Positions 32,728-43,961 of a DNA stretch of 64,000 bases are shown here, in pieces. Made by a program: the position numbers and the translations under genes. The stretch is from Beverwykella pulmonaria (Eukaryota > Ascomycota > Dothideomycetes > Pleosporales > Melanommataceae), in NCBI GenBank assembly GCA_001599595.1, contig BCHH01000001.1:3445719-3509718 (forward strand), written 5' to 3'. How positions within the stretch are numbered: position 1 is the first letter of the stretch; the number at the start of each line of letters is the position of its first letter. Below the pieces are notes generated by a model, which saw only the letters and a program-made list of their open reading frames with translations, was not told the origin of the DNA and ran no database searches.

Positions 32728-34369
32728 TCAATTATCCACAGCAGCAGGTCTCCTCTTCAGAATATTCTCTTGTAGCGCCCCCATAATACCTTTCAGTCCA
32801 CTAACCCGACTCTTATGAAACGCCTGATCAATCTCATCCAAGCTTCTCCCTCTCGTCTCCGGCATAAAAACTACACAAACAACAGCCGTCAAAAGCGTAC
32901 AGCCCCCAAACAAGAAGTACGCTCCATACGTTGTCTTAGCCAGCAACGTCGGCGTGATCAAAGCGACAAGAAAGTTGACCATCCAGTTACTTCCATTCGC
33001 CATACTCGCCGCGGTCGCCCTGGTCTTCTGGGGCTGGATTTCAGCAGAATAGATCCGGATACCGACAGCCCAGGAGACACTAAAGATGGCGGCGAATACG
33101 TAGATGGAGACGATAACAATCCAGCGACCTGGGCCCGTGGAAGCATGGACAGCATTGCCTGCGTAGAGACTTCCGATGAGAAACATGACGCTCGCCATTC
33201 CTAGGCCGCCGAAGACAGTGTTCGCGCGGCGTCCCCATTTGTCGGCCCATATTGTTGCAGGAATGGTGACGGCAAATATAACGAGGGCAGACACTCCAGA
33301 GGCGAGGAAGGCTGCTTCATTCGAGGCCAGACCGGCTTGTTGGAACAAAATTGGGGCATACTGAAGCATTGTTAGCTACGGTGATGTTGTTTCGGCAAGA
33401 GCGAAGCGCAACTTACATAAAGAACCCCGTCAATACCACTCAACTGCTGCATACCCATAAGAAAGACGGCAAGGAAAAGCCTCTGACGAGACTCTGCAGA
33501 AAATACATCGAGTATCTGAGCCTTCTTCAGGCTAGGCTTGGCAGAGGGGTGACGTTCAAGAATAGCATCACCAACAAAGTCAGAATCTCCCGCCGCCATT
33601 ACAGAAGCCTCAAGCTGGTCCAGGATTTTTTCTTGGTCAGCAGTGGGTACACCAAGCTTCTCCCATGCTTCAGAGGCTTCATTAGTCCTTCCGTGGAGGG
33701 TAAGCCATCGTGGAGACGCAGGAAGCCAGATGAGCGTTATGGCAGAAAAGACGAAAGAGTAACAAGCCAACAGCATGAATGGTAGGCGCCACGAGAAGGA
33801 CGACCCAATTTTGGCAGTACCATAGCAGGTAAAAAAGCCCGTGACCAGGCCGAGAGTGATAAGGAGTTGAGGTCCAGTAGCCAGGGCGCCACGATGTCTT
33901 GGTGGCGAAATTTCGCAAATATACCTAAAATGGAAAAGGTCCCGAATTAGCTCTATAGACTCTCAGAGACAAAGAAAGGCAATTTATGCAGACTTACACG
34001 ACCAGTATACCAAGATAAAGACCTTCGCCAACCCCTTCAATGACACGCCCAACAACAAACATGCCAATCTGTATAGAAGCAGCCTCAAGAGCAGCGCCAA
34101 CGGCAAAGATGAAAGACCCGATAGCGATTCCTCGTGTCCGTCCGAGCACATCAGCTACTTTTCCTGCGAAGAACGAAGAAATTGCGGCAGGGATGAGAAT
34201 AGACGAGACGATGAGACCGTGGACTGTGGGGGAAGGATTGCCAACGTATTTTGTGAAGTCTTCCATGACGGTCACTGGACCGATGATGCCAGTGTCAACG
34301 CCAAAGAGGAAGCCTCCAAAGGAACACAAGATGCTGGCGATGATATAGCCTGGGGGCTTCTGAAAGAGG

Positions 34370-34377
34370 GTTGAAAG
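34370..34377. repeat. Target-site duplication (left) of hAT element
   Basis: The 8-bp GTTGAAAG abuts the left end of the hAT element and is repeated exactly at 37598-37605. Eight base pairs is the hallmark size for hAT insertion. Confidence 0.93.
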
Positions 34378-34398
34378 CAGCGTGGAGGTCCGTACGTA
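34378..34398 (+). repeat. Left terminal inverted repeat of hAT element
   Basis: 21 bp beginning CAGCGTGG and ending TACGTA. It matches the reverse complement of 37577-37597 with no mismatch. Confidence 0.93.
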
Positions 34399-34828
34399 GT
34401 ACGGTCGTATTTTACGGCACCGTAAGTTCACCGTACACCGTACGTACGTAGCCACCTTTGTGGATATTTTTGACCGTACGTAAATAATTGAGATGGTGGA
34501 TTTACGCGTACGTACGTAGGTGAAGCTGTATATATACGCGTATATGGTCCGTACAGGCCAATTTTTAGAGTCATAATTTGTCCGTGCGGAGGCTTGTGTG
34601 GGGGCCATTTTGGCTTGTTTAGTAGGCTTAATTTGGAGTAGTAGGAGGCCTACTTTGGAGGCTTGTTTTGGGGAGCCCTGTTTAGCTTGTTTTGGGGGCT
34701 CAATTTAGAGTAGTGGAGGCTTGTTTTGGAGTAGTAGTCCTAGGTAGGTTAGTAAGGCTCCAGGGAGGATTTTCATTAAGATACAGTGTGTATTAACACC
34801 TGCTCAACCACCTACTGTTGTTGTTATT

Positions 34829-37425
34829 ATGGATAACTTTGTACGCTCTACACGTAGTAGCCAACCTACTCAACAAGCTATTGCCTCCTCCTCTAGCAGC
34901 GCATTGCCCTACCACGCAGCTGCCTTAAAGCGCCTTGGGAAGCTGCCTGTTCCTGCATTAGCTTAATCATCAACATCCTTATTATAAGAAGGGACGCCTT
35001 CCTCTATTGTAGCCGCTCCATCTAAACCACCTCCTCACAACTATCTAAATAGTGCCAACTTATACACGCTTAGTGTTTAGTTTCTAGTGTAGTAGGACTA
35101 GATTTGGAAGGGCTAAACGCGTTTGCAGAGTAATTAAATTAGCTACTAAGTTGTCAACAAGCAGCACCTGCAGGGGGGCTCTTGACGTTCTACAATTTAC
35201 AACTATAGTGCTAACTTAATTTACAGGGATTGCAATAGCCAGTATAAACGCGTGTGGCTTTGTAGGCTCTGCTATAAGATAGGCAAGCGCAACTGTGCCA
35301 AATTCTCTAATTCTACTCATTATATTAGTACGCACCTTAACAAGGTGCACCAAATCTTAGCCCTAGGCTACCTACCTACCTTAAGGCCAAACAGTCCCTA
35401 GGAAGCCACTGCTAGTACAGCAGCTAGTACAAATAATATACTCTTATAGTCGCCCTAGCAGGAGGATAAGTTAGTAAGCGCGTACGTTGATTGGATTATT
35501 ACTCACAATCTTTTAATAAGGCAGGCAACATCACTAGCCACAAGAGGGCTACTTACCTAGAATTGACCTTAACTTCTTGCTGCACTACTAAACAACCACA
35601 AGACACTTGCTAAGTATATAACAAAGGCGCTCACACAAAGGAGGCTAGAAATTATAAACCTACTACAACTAGCCTGCAGTACAGTTGCGTTAAGTGTTAA
35701 TATTTAGACGTCACTAAACTACCTAAGTTTCCTAGGCGTAGTAGCTTATTTTGTTAGTATGTGGCCCATGCATAAGGTGGTGAATATTGTCAAATTTTTC
35801 ACCTCTAACTCACTGCTTATAACCAACCTACAGACGCTAACTTAAACCACTGCAATCTCCTTATTGCCTTCTAGAACATGTGTAGCAATTATACTAGCAA
35901 GAGACAGGCTATAATTGTTGCAGAGGTATTAGTTGAATACTAGGTGGTTAAAAAGTTCCGCTACTTTGTAGGCGACAATGCAAGCAACAATAACTCTACG
36001 TTTATTACTACTCTTAATAGGGAGCTTAGGATAGAGCTCTCACAGGAGAATTAAATACACTACGCTAGGCATATAATTAACCTTGTTGTTAAGTTAATTA
36101 TCTATAGAGATAGGATTACAGAGTTTAAGGCTTCTCTTGCTAACGCTCCTCCCAAACATTAGTTTGCCCTCTTCTAAAAACACAGTATTATTAGACGCCT
36201 ACACAACATTGTTAACGCAATTAACGCCTCTACTAAACACCAAGAACTCTTCCAGGAAGTTTAAATAGAGGTCTATACTAGTATAATTAGATTTACAACG
36301 CTTAGCTTACTTAACAACAGCAGGGTGAGGTAGCACTTAGTTTATTCTATGCTGCTCTACTGCTAGGAGCTACGCAAGACTATTAATAAGTTTCTACGTT
36401 AGTAGAGAGCTGTTAAAAAGAGAATAGGCAACAATAGCAAGGAGGACGTACATAAAGATGAGGAGGATGATAGCTTCAACTCAACGCTTAATTCTATAAC
36501 ACCTAACAACTAGGATAAGGCTAAACAGCTTACTAACTTCCTACAGCCATTCTATAAGATAACTAAGCAACTAGAAGGCAACACTAGCAAGTTAGGCTTT
36601 AGCTCTCTCTAGCAAACAATTGTCAACCTTAACATACTTAATAAGGAACTCCGCGAGCAGAAATCACGACTAATCTAACACCTAAATAGCTTCTTAAAGA
36701 GTGCTGTTAATTAAGGCTTTGAGAAGCTCAATACTTACTAGACTAAGGTAATTTTTGACTCTAAGCTGTCGCCCTACTCAATTACCACAGTACTTAATCC
36801 TTAACTCTAGATTGCTTGGTTCAAGCAGACATGGAGAAACAATAAATTGTACTACAGCCAAGTTGAAAAGGACATAAAGGCTGCCTTTGAGGATTACCTA
36901 GATCTTATTGCTAAAGAGGAAGATAAGGTTGATAAGGAGCAGCAGGGTGTAGAGCTCCACTAGAAGCTGCCTGAGGGCTCAACTTTGGAGAGCTGTTATA
37001 AGAGGTCTCTCCATATTAATACCCATTATATAATAGGCACAAAAGGCAGGGCTAAACAACAGAAGGCCTACAGCGAGTTGGACGATTACTATGAGAGCTA
37101 TAACATTGACGTTACGCGTTACAACAAAACCAATAACCAGCGACTCAACAATCCTATACAGTGGTGGAGTGAGGTTGGCAGGCAACGTTACCCAACGCTC
37201 TATCGCATGGCACTAGACTACCTCTCTATACCGTCAACGTCATGTGAGTGCGAGAGAGCGTTTAGTAAGGGCCGGAGGACTATTACTGACAATAGAAATC
37301 GACTTAGTGGAGCGACAATTGAGTCGCTACAGCTACAGAAGAACTGGCTTCAAAACAAGGCTGTTGCTAGCCACCTCACCAATCGCACCGCTCCGATAGA
37401 GCCTCACAAAAATCACGTGTTTTGA
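34829..37425 (+). pseudogene. Decayed hAT transposase
   Basis: The frame starts MDNFVRSTRSSQPTQQ at 34829 and is broken by TAA at 34964 and 34985 and by further stops, one being TAG at 36961. A BED-type zinc finger is visible near 35240-35350 (VWLCRLCYKIGKRNCAKF, then HYISTHLNKVH). The catalytic Asp region FRYFVGDNASNNN lies near 35955-35993. The last 146 codons (36985-37425) are open and carry the hAT dimerisation domain: NPIQWWSEVGRQRYP, LDYLSIPSTSCECERAFSKG and RNRLSGATIESLQL. Several stops replace expected Gln or Trp codons, which is compatible with C-to-T and G-to-A changes. The product cannot be a full transposase. Confidence 0.88.
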
Positions 37426-37576
37426 CCGTACTACGGTCCGTAAAAACGGCTACCGTACGTACGTAACCGAGTTGGTTTACGACCCGTAAGTCCTCCTCCT
37501 CAAATTATCACCGTACGTACGTACAGAGCCTCTAATTTGGCCGTATAGACCTCTCAAAATTATACGGAATACGGTA

Positions 37577-37597
37577 TACGTACGGACCTCCACGCTG
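37577..37597 (-). repeat. Right terminal inverted repeat of hAT element
   Basis: 21 bp ending CCACGCTG, an exact inverted copy of 34378-34398. Confidence 0.93.
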
Positions 37598-37605
37598 GTT
37601 GAAAG
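37598..37605. repeat. Target-site duplication (right) of hAT element
   Basis: GTTGAAAG, identical to 34370-34377. It lies within codons 3-5 of the interrupted transporter. Confidence 0.93.
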
Positions 37606-37611
37606 CTGCAT

Positions 37612-40600
37612 TTCGTTATGCGTCAAAGTTGAGGAAACAATGGAGGACAAACCGCAGCTTATACCACTCAGACTTAAAGTAAGAATCTGGAGCAAGAGAT
37701 GTTAGAGCAAAGAGTCATCTCAACATTTGTAAGCTTGCGGTCACGTAGGAGTTAGTTTCTGCTCAATCCGTAGATAGATGCAGCAAGTCAACCGGCTCTT
37801 GAATTGCTTAAAGCCTTAGTTGGCCCCGCTGTGGGGTGATCTCAGATAAGCCTTTCAGACCATTGTGGTGGCCGTGTGGCTATTGGGAGATGCCCACCAT
37901 TCTAGACGGCGACGGTAGACAGATCACAGGTGTGTATAAAGAGCAGCGTGATTCCATAAGCGACGATCAATCTAGGATTGAGCGCGATAATGAGGAAGAT
38001 TGGTGTTCAGAGTAGCGACTCAAACAGGGGAATTTGACGCGTGTAAGAGCTTGGCAATATATCGGATAGGCTACCAGATGAGGCTAGGGTTGATTAGCTT
38101 TGCAAGCTACCACAGCGTCTAGAACAACGCTGAAAATTTCTGATGTTCTTGCTCATCAATTTCTACAACACTTACAGAATCTGGTTCACGAACAGTAGAA
38201 ATGGAAGGATTACCCAACTCATCCTACAACGCTATCGAGACTAAGCCCTTGTTCCTGGTTGAACCTTGCGCCTCTTCCAATCCAAACTGGCTTTGAAATC
38301 ACCAGGCAATAGGGAGACTGTTTCTCCAGATTGACCATGAGAATAGCATTGATTGCAAGTGAGATAGCAGTAATTTAGACAACCAAGACATTCCCTTGAA
38401 CTCAACGACGATGACATGGCCCAACGCACATGGAAGAATCCTCCAGCCATGTCATCTGCAGTCCCGGCGGAGCCACGACCTAATCTAGACTGTTGGTCGG
38501 AATCATATCTTTTAAGCCTATGTGTTTCTCGGCAGAAAGCAGAGAAACCATTACTGAAGGACTTATCTATGAAATCACAAATTTGGCTGAGAGTGAAGCT
38601 TCTGCAGAGAAGTCCTAAGTTAGGTCGGTGTGAAGGCGGTGACTTCAAAAACAGAATATACGAAGTCGCGATATGCTTTGTTTCTCGCTAGTCACAAGGT
38701 TTTTCCACACAAAGAAAGCTCACAACCAATCGCCAAAGAGATTACAAAGAGATAGAAATCAGATAGCGACTCACAAGGGTGAAGTATAACCAAGTGAATG
38801 CTGAAATGATCGGGACGTTTTACTTCCGCACACAGGTATAGCAAAGTGCATCGAACAGTCAGACGCGCATTGTCTGCGGCCTCACGGGCAGTGTTTATTC
38901 ATAGCCGTCTGAAATCAGCTTGTCAATCATCTAAGACTGTATGGCCAAGCGCCCGGTTCGTTTTACACTGATAAATGCTATCCCACATGATCTAATGAAT
39001 TGGAGAATCGCCGGCTAGTTGATTCATGCCTCTTTTTAACGCTGCAAGTGGCGTTCTCACCTTGCATGCTACGCCACAAGGCTGCTGGAAGGCTTGTGGC
39101 ATTTATTCTTCAAACCACCTGCGAACCATTCCAGATACGAGCAACAATTTTCTTTCATACAAATCGCCGAACCCCACGAACCTCCGATTTATTGGCTAGG
39201 ATTCCGGCTTACTTTTATTCAATTTATCTCAAAGTTTATAAGCAGCTTCATGCAACTATTGATATCCCGAACAACACAAGGTTATCCCTGGCCGATACCT
39301 TGCCAGGTACCGTGAGCTATTTCAGACCAGCCGAATCCTCCTTCGCGAAGGAAAATGGTATTCGGGAAAGCTTAGTTCCGGTATTCCCATCACCAATTGC
39401 GTACTGTTCATTGTGAAGCTCTAGGCCCAGGTTACCGCATCCGGCGATCGAGTCAGCAACGACGGCAGACACGCAACGCCACATTCGCTTCAAAACCTTA
39501 TCTTCAGCGCTGAAACCACCTTATGTGCACAAGCAGTACTCGAATCCAACGCTAAAATTCCATTGAATTGGTACGCTTGTACTGTGATAATGTGCTGTAC
39601 TTCATATTACTCTCACTTGCAGCCTGATTGGCCGTCCTGAAGCTCACCGCTCTGATTCCTCCTCGTATTTGTGGGTCGGTCAGACTATCATTGCATTCGG
39701 ACAATAGACTTACCAACTTTTAGCATATGCCATATGGCACGTGGCATCTCGACATTATGACCAAGGTACCATCACCTGTCTGAGCGTCGTTAAGCAGACA
39801 CGCTAAGAATCAGATCAGCTCTGCATGATGGTTCTACCACAGACTAAACGCAGGTAACTCTGGTAGCGACTGTTTTTATTACTGGTATGGTCACATCCTT
39901 GAATTCAAACTTCCACCTGCTGTTGCATACCTAGATCTCATTTAGCCTTACAGTCAGCTCCGCCAACAAACGACGCGCCCAAAATCAGCCAAAGCCAATG
40001 CTCGAAATATTGGTTCTACGTTTCGTTCTAGGCTATCGGAAGATTAATCTCTCTACAAGATGTTATCTTCGAAAGCAAGGCTTAAGTTCGAGGTCTTTGT
40101 TATTGTGCTTTCAAGGCTCCGGATGTGGAACAAAAGGTCGACCACAGTTATGCCACCAAAGTGCAACCTCCCCAACCCCAACCCTACTCGCCGACTGTAC
40201 TCATAGTCTAGACCACGAAATAGCAGAGCCCCTGCTAAACAGATCTCGTTCGTTGCAGGTTTAGTGCAGGATTTTGCGCCTCATACTTCTCATGGATCAT
40301 GACTCCAACTCTAGCTCCCATGCATTGGCTCACGCTTCAACATCCTCAGCCGCGGCTTCAACTCTAAGCGGTAGATTCTAGAGCTCTGCAAACCAATCCC
40401 CGCACTCTTTCACCAAATTACTATCGTCTGTGGAAGCCATAGATGCTACATGGTCTAGTCAGTACGCCACTCGTAATGGAAGGTATAATAAGGGAGATGA
40501 TTGTCTCTCTGTGCTCCATAGCCTCGATTGCGTATCTCATAAGCTTCTCAAAGCATTCCCAAGCTTCTACAATCAAGACTGTCAGTCCGCTCTAGTCTAC

Positions 40601-40614
40601 CTCTAACTACCAAA
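37612..40614. other. Gene-poor 3-kb region
   Basis: No supported gene. It should hold the promoter of the interrupted transporter at its left end and of the peroxidase at its right end. The longest frames (38241-38648 minus, 39000-39416 plus) contain no recognisable domain and no matching splice structure. I see no transposon ends. Confidence 0.45.
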
Positions 40615-41688
40615 ATGCGTTTCTCAAGTACCCTCCTCCTTGCCTCAACAGCCTCCGCAATCTCATTCCCAGATATCATAAATTTCCTTCCTCGCCGAGA
40701 CGGAAGTAGCCCAACTTGCCCTTCCGTCTGGACCAGCATCTCCAAGGACTTGACAAAGAAGTTTTTGACGAATGGGCAGTGCAATCCTGACGCCAGAGCT
40801 GCTATTCGAGAAGTCTTCCATGATTGTGGTGGTACGTTAAATCAGAATCTAAAAACAATAAATTCTGACATCTAGCAGCCTGGAATACGACATTGGGCAC
40901 AGGGGCTGGCTGTGATGGCAGCTTGATCTTAGCAGGGGAATTGTCTCGTGGCGAGAACAAAGGACTTCAAGGCATTAGCGATTACTTGCTGGGAATGGCA
41001 ACGCAGTACAAAGTCGGCGTTGCGGACATGATTGTTTTCGCCGGCAGCCATGCCATCGTTACCTGCCCTGGGGGTCCTCGTCTGCAAACTTACATCGGTC
41101 GCACGGATAGATCGACTCCAGCTCCTAATAACCTCCTCCCTGACGTCAATGCCCCAGCTGCAGATCTTTTCAATCTTTTCAAAGCCAAAGGATACGATGA
41201 GGTTGGCCTTGCTGCTCTTCTTGGTTAGTCAATTGCATGAAGCCATACATCCATAAGGCTAACATTCTCTAGGTGCACACTCGACCTCGAATCAGTTCAA
41301 CTTCAACGTGGGCCAATCAGGTGCTTCTCAGGACTCAACTCCAGGTGTCTGGGATGTCAAGTACTGTAAGTTACCAACAGTAGAATAAACGGAGAACTCG
41401 ATAGCTGACCAACACATAGACAGCGAGACATTGAACCCGCCCAATGGCGTTCTTGTCCTCCCATCCGACTCCAAGCTGGCCGTATACGGAAACGTCGGAA
41501 AGGAGTTTCAGGGCTTTGTCAACAATCAGGGCAAGTGGAACGGCAAATTTGCGGACGCCATGCAGAAGATGACTTTGTTTGGAAGCGCAAGCACCAGCGG
41601 AATGGCCGACTGCACCGATGCGCTGCCCAAGGCTACTAATATAAAGAGGGAGATGAGGGCTATGCCAATGTTTAAGCCTAGGAATTAG
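40615..41688 (+). CDS. Secreted class II heme peroxidase (ascomycete type)
   Basis: Predicted 308-residue extracellular peroxidase of the plant-type superfamily, class II. Exons are 40615-40831, 40876-41223, 41273-41365 and 41420-41688, with introns of 44, 49 and 54 nt. The signal peptide is MRFSSTLLLASTASAIS. The distal site is AIREVFHDCG (Arg and His), then GAGCDGSLIL. The proximal heme ligand is the His in GAHSTSNQFNF, split by an intron at its first Gly. PGGPRLQTYIGRTDRSTPAP is the usual family segment between them. The protein is shorter than the roughly 340-370 residues of basidiomycete lignin and manganese peroxidases, as is common in ascomycetes. Mn-site or surface-Trp residues cannot be judged without alignment. 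It oxidises phenolics with hydrogen peroxide. Confidence 0.92.
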
Positions 41689-42373
41689 GGGAATGCCAGA
41701 TGGGGCGGTGGGAGAGTTGGTCGTGCTTTCTTTGGCGTTCACGAGGGTGGGTGAGATTTGGGGCGCTTGGGCTTTCCCATACCACTTTGGGATTTCTTTG
41801 ATGTCCTGTGTAAGGGTTTTCTGATGGGGGATAATGATCATATGGCGACTCCGCTGTTCTAGGAGGGATCAAGTCGGAGAGCAGCTTAGAAGCTGTCTGA
41901 CCAAGATCAACTAGCTACATCTGGACAAGCCTTAAACCGTTACGTCTTGTCTAAACGATATTCTTCCAGTCCTGGAAGATATGATACTTAACTTACAATT
42001 TTATGGTTTGATAAAGAACTTAGCAATAATTGATCACGTGAGGAGGATAAATAGACTAGTCCTGGTAGGGAAAGGCGCGCATATCAACCACATTTACCGA
42101 CAGCCGGCATCAAAGCAATCTAAACCACCAACGTTCGACACAGCACTTTATATCCGTGTCGATCGCATATTAGCCACGCGCTTTTATATGCTGCCAAGAT
42201 GAATATAGGAACGACACCTGTGTCAGGTTACCGTGTTCATTGCAGGTAGGAAACGTGGCTTTCGTAGACGTCAACCTTTCTTCACTTCCTCACGCGTTAT
42301 GAATACTTCGTTTTGTCACATCCTTCATCCATGAATGGCTTTTTTTGCATGATTCATTCTATCTGCATTTAAT
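41689..42373. other. Intergenic region
   Basis: This 685-bp gap lies between the peroxidase and the SET-domain gene. A CACGTG occurs at 42035-42040. No coding region or repeat is supported. Confidence 0.5.
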
Positions 42374-43914
42374 ATGATTCCTTCACTTGTTCGGTCGCGT
42401 GGCTCTCTGTCATACTACTTCATCCCTCTGCTCATCAATTCGCACGTCGCTTCAGTAGCCGCAGAGCTCTTTGCCACAGCAAGTAGTCCGGCGATCCAGG
42501 AACCCCTAACGCATCCGCCTTCTCAAATTTGCCCGGTGGCCCAGGATGGAATTACCTTCGACACCTTTCCCTGGACGCACAATCCCACATGCGTTCGCGT
42601 GGTTATGCCCAGTGGTGTTGGATCAGGCCAGCATCAAGATTTCTGCGTGTATAGCAACGCCGTTTTTGCAAGTGGGCGCGGGCTCAGCATTGTCACGACG
42701 CCGGAGATTGCTGCTTCATTGACAGCGGAAAGTTTCGCGCCGTATGAGGAAGAGCTGGAAGGTCCGGTTTTGTATGAAGCGCGAGAGACAAAAGATCGTG
42801 GGCTTGGACTCTTCGCGAAACAGGATATCGCAGCTGGGACTACATTGATCTTGAAGCATCCTGTTTTTTTCGTTGCGGGTGAGGCGCTGAATACGTCGTC
42901 TCGTTCGAGGCGTCAACTGCTTTTGAAGAAAGCGATTGAACAGCTGCCTGAGACAACGCGAAATATGTTTCTAGCTTTGGCAAAGAGTAGGGGTGGACCG
43001 GAGATCAACGATATCATTCAGACTAACTCGATGGGGATGAAGTTTGAGGATGGGACTAGGCATTTAGGCGTTGTGCCTGAAGCGGCGGCAAGTCACATCC
43101 CCTTCACGTGATCTTCATGATTTATGCTAATTTTAATGTAGAGAATCAATCACGCTTGTCGTTCAAAGTAAGTCATCTGCCATCTGGCAAATCAATCGTC
43201 GTTTTAATCATATGCTAACCGTGCTTCAGCGCTTTTTATCGCTTTGATGACTGGACTCTGACCCTTGATGTGTTCACGTTGAAAGACATCAAAGCGGGAG
43301 AGGAGATCACATTTAGCTGTACGTGTTCCCCTTCATTTCCACGCCCCAACCTCTTCATGTTTCTCACCGCACAATTGCTAACCCGCCTAGATGGTTACTC
43401 TTCCCAACCCTACGACCAGCGCCAGAAAGCCCTCAAAGAAAACTGGGGTTTCACTTGCACCTGCCCTCTCTGCACATCCAATGTTTCCACTATCGCCACC
43501 TCCGACGAGCGCCTAACCCAAATTGTTGAGCTCCAAAAAGCGATTCCCACCGACCCCGAAAAACTCCCGCACCTCCTCGGTATCCTGCCCAACCTCATCG
43601 AACTCTTCGACGAAGAAGGCCTAATCCTCGAAACAGCGGCGTACGAAGAAATCTTGGCATACGCGTACAGTTCGTTTAGCATTGAGAAGAGGGCGAGGTA
43701 TTGGGGTGAGAGGTCGATGAAGCATTGGGCGGTTATTGCGGGGAAGAATAGTTGGGAGGCAAAGAGGATGAGTGAGTTTTTGGAGAACATGCAGGGTCAT
43801 GGGAGTTGGGCGACGTGGAAGGAGGATCCGTGGGAGGGGGTCGGAAAGGGACATCCATGGGATGATCATGGAGAGGATCATGATCACGACCATGATCATG
43901 AGCATGAGCATTGA
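42374..43914 (+). CDS. SET-domain protein with histidine-rich tail
   Basis: Predicted 450-residue SET-domain protein of the fungal SET5/SMYD-like group, a candidate lysine methyltransferase. Exons are 42374-43087, 43142-43167, 43230-43318 and 43391-43914. Intron 1 (43088-43141) starts with GCAAGT, a GC-AG intron, and the next exon is only 26 nt. Joined, they give RINHACRSNAFYRFDDWTLT, the core N-H-x-C motif of the SET domain. Intron 3 joins GEEITFS to YGYSSQPYDQRQ. The post-SET CTCPLC follows WGFTCTC. The N-terminal 30 residues are hydrophobic and could act as a signal. The C-terminus ends in about 20 residues of alternating His, Asp and Glu. The nearby hAT relative begins 48 bp after the stop. 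Confidence 0.9.
43869..43911 (+). repeat. ATCATG/ACCATG micro-repeat coding a His/Asp/Glu tail
   Basis: About seven imperfect 6-bp units of the form GATCAY/GAGCAT code for the end of the SET protein (DHDHDHDHEHEH). The alternation of His and acidic residues suggests a metal-binding tail, but the stretch may simply be repeat expansion. Confidence 0.75.
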
Positions 43915-43961
43915 GTTGTAAAGTAGGACGGCATATTTTGAGAGGAAAAGAACCAAAGATG

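Larger units (their letters stand above)
34378..37597 (+). mobile_element. hAT-family DNA transposon, 3,220 bp
   Basis: The ends form a perfect 21-bp terminal inverted repeat beginning CAGCGTGGAGGTCC (34378-34398 and, reversed, 37577-37597). Both ends are flanked by the identical 8-bp GTTGAAAG. Subterminal zones at 34390-34550 and 37420-37590 are packed with CGTACGTA-like motifs, probable transposase binding sites. A second repeat type, AGGCTTGTTTTGG, recurs at about 34612-34735. Inside is a hAT transposase gene with several stops. The element lies in the fifth codon of a sugar transporter, in the opposite orientation to it. Confidence 0.95.
32728..37611 (-). pseudogene. MFS sugar transporter interrupted by a hAT transposon
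   Basis: A fungal hexose-type transporter is split by a 3,220-bp transposon. The start codon (37611-37609) and four codons lie upstream of the element; the rest of exon 1 is 34369-33998, followed by exons 33924-33417 and 33360-32728 with clean 73- and 56-nt introns. Without the element and one target copy the gene would encode 508 residues in frame. Landmarks are FGGFLFGVDTGIIGP, the A-motif GKVADVLGRTRG, VYICEISPPRHRGAL, the PESPR-like PASPRWL, QQLSGIDGVLYYAP, and PETRGRSLDEID near the C-terminus. Apart from the insertion I find no stop or frameshift, so inactivation looks recent. A start inside the transposon (34608) runs in frame into the transporter. Confidence 0.93.

Noticed and set aside
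38241..38648. 135-codon minus-strand frame with several Cys residues
   Set aside because: Cys spacing fits no zinc-binding family I know, and flanks show no splice pattern.
39000..39416. 138-codon plus-strand frame
   Set aside because: No domain, and nothing in its surroundings supports it.
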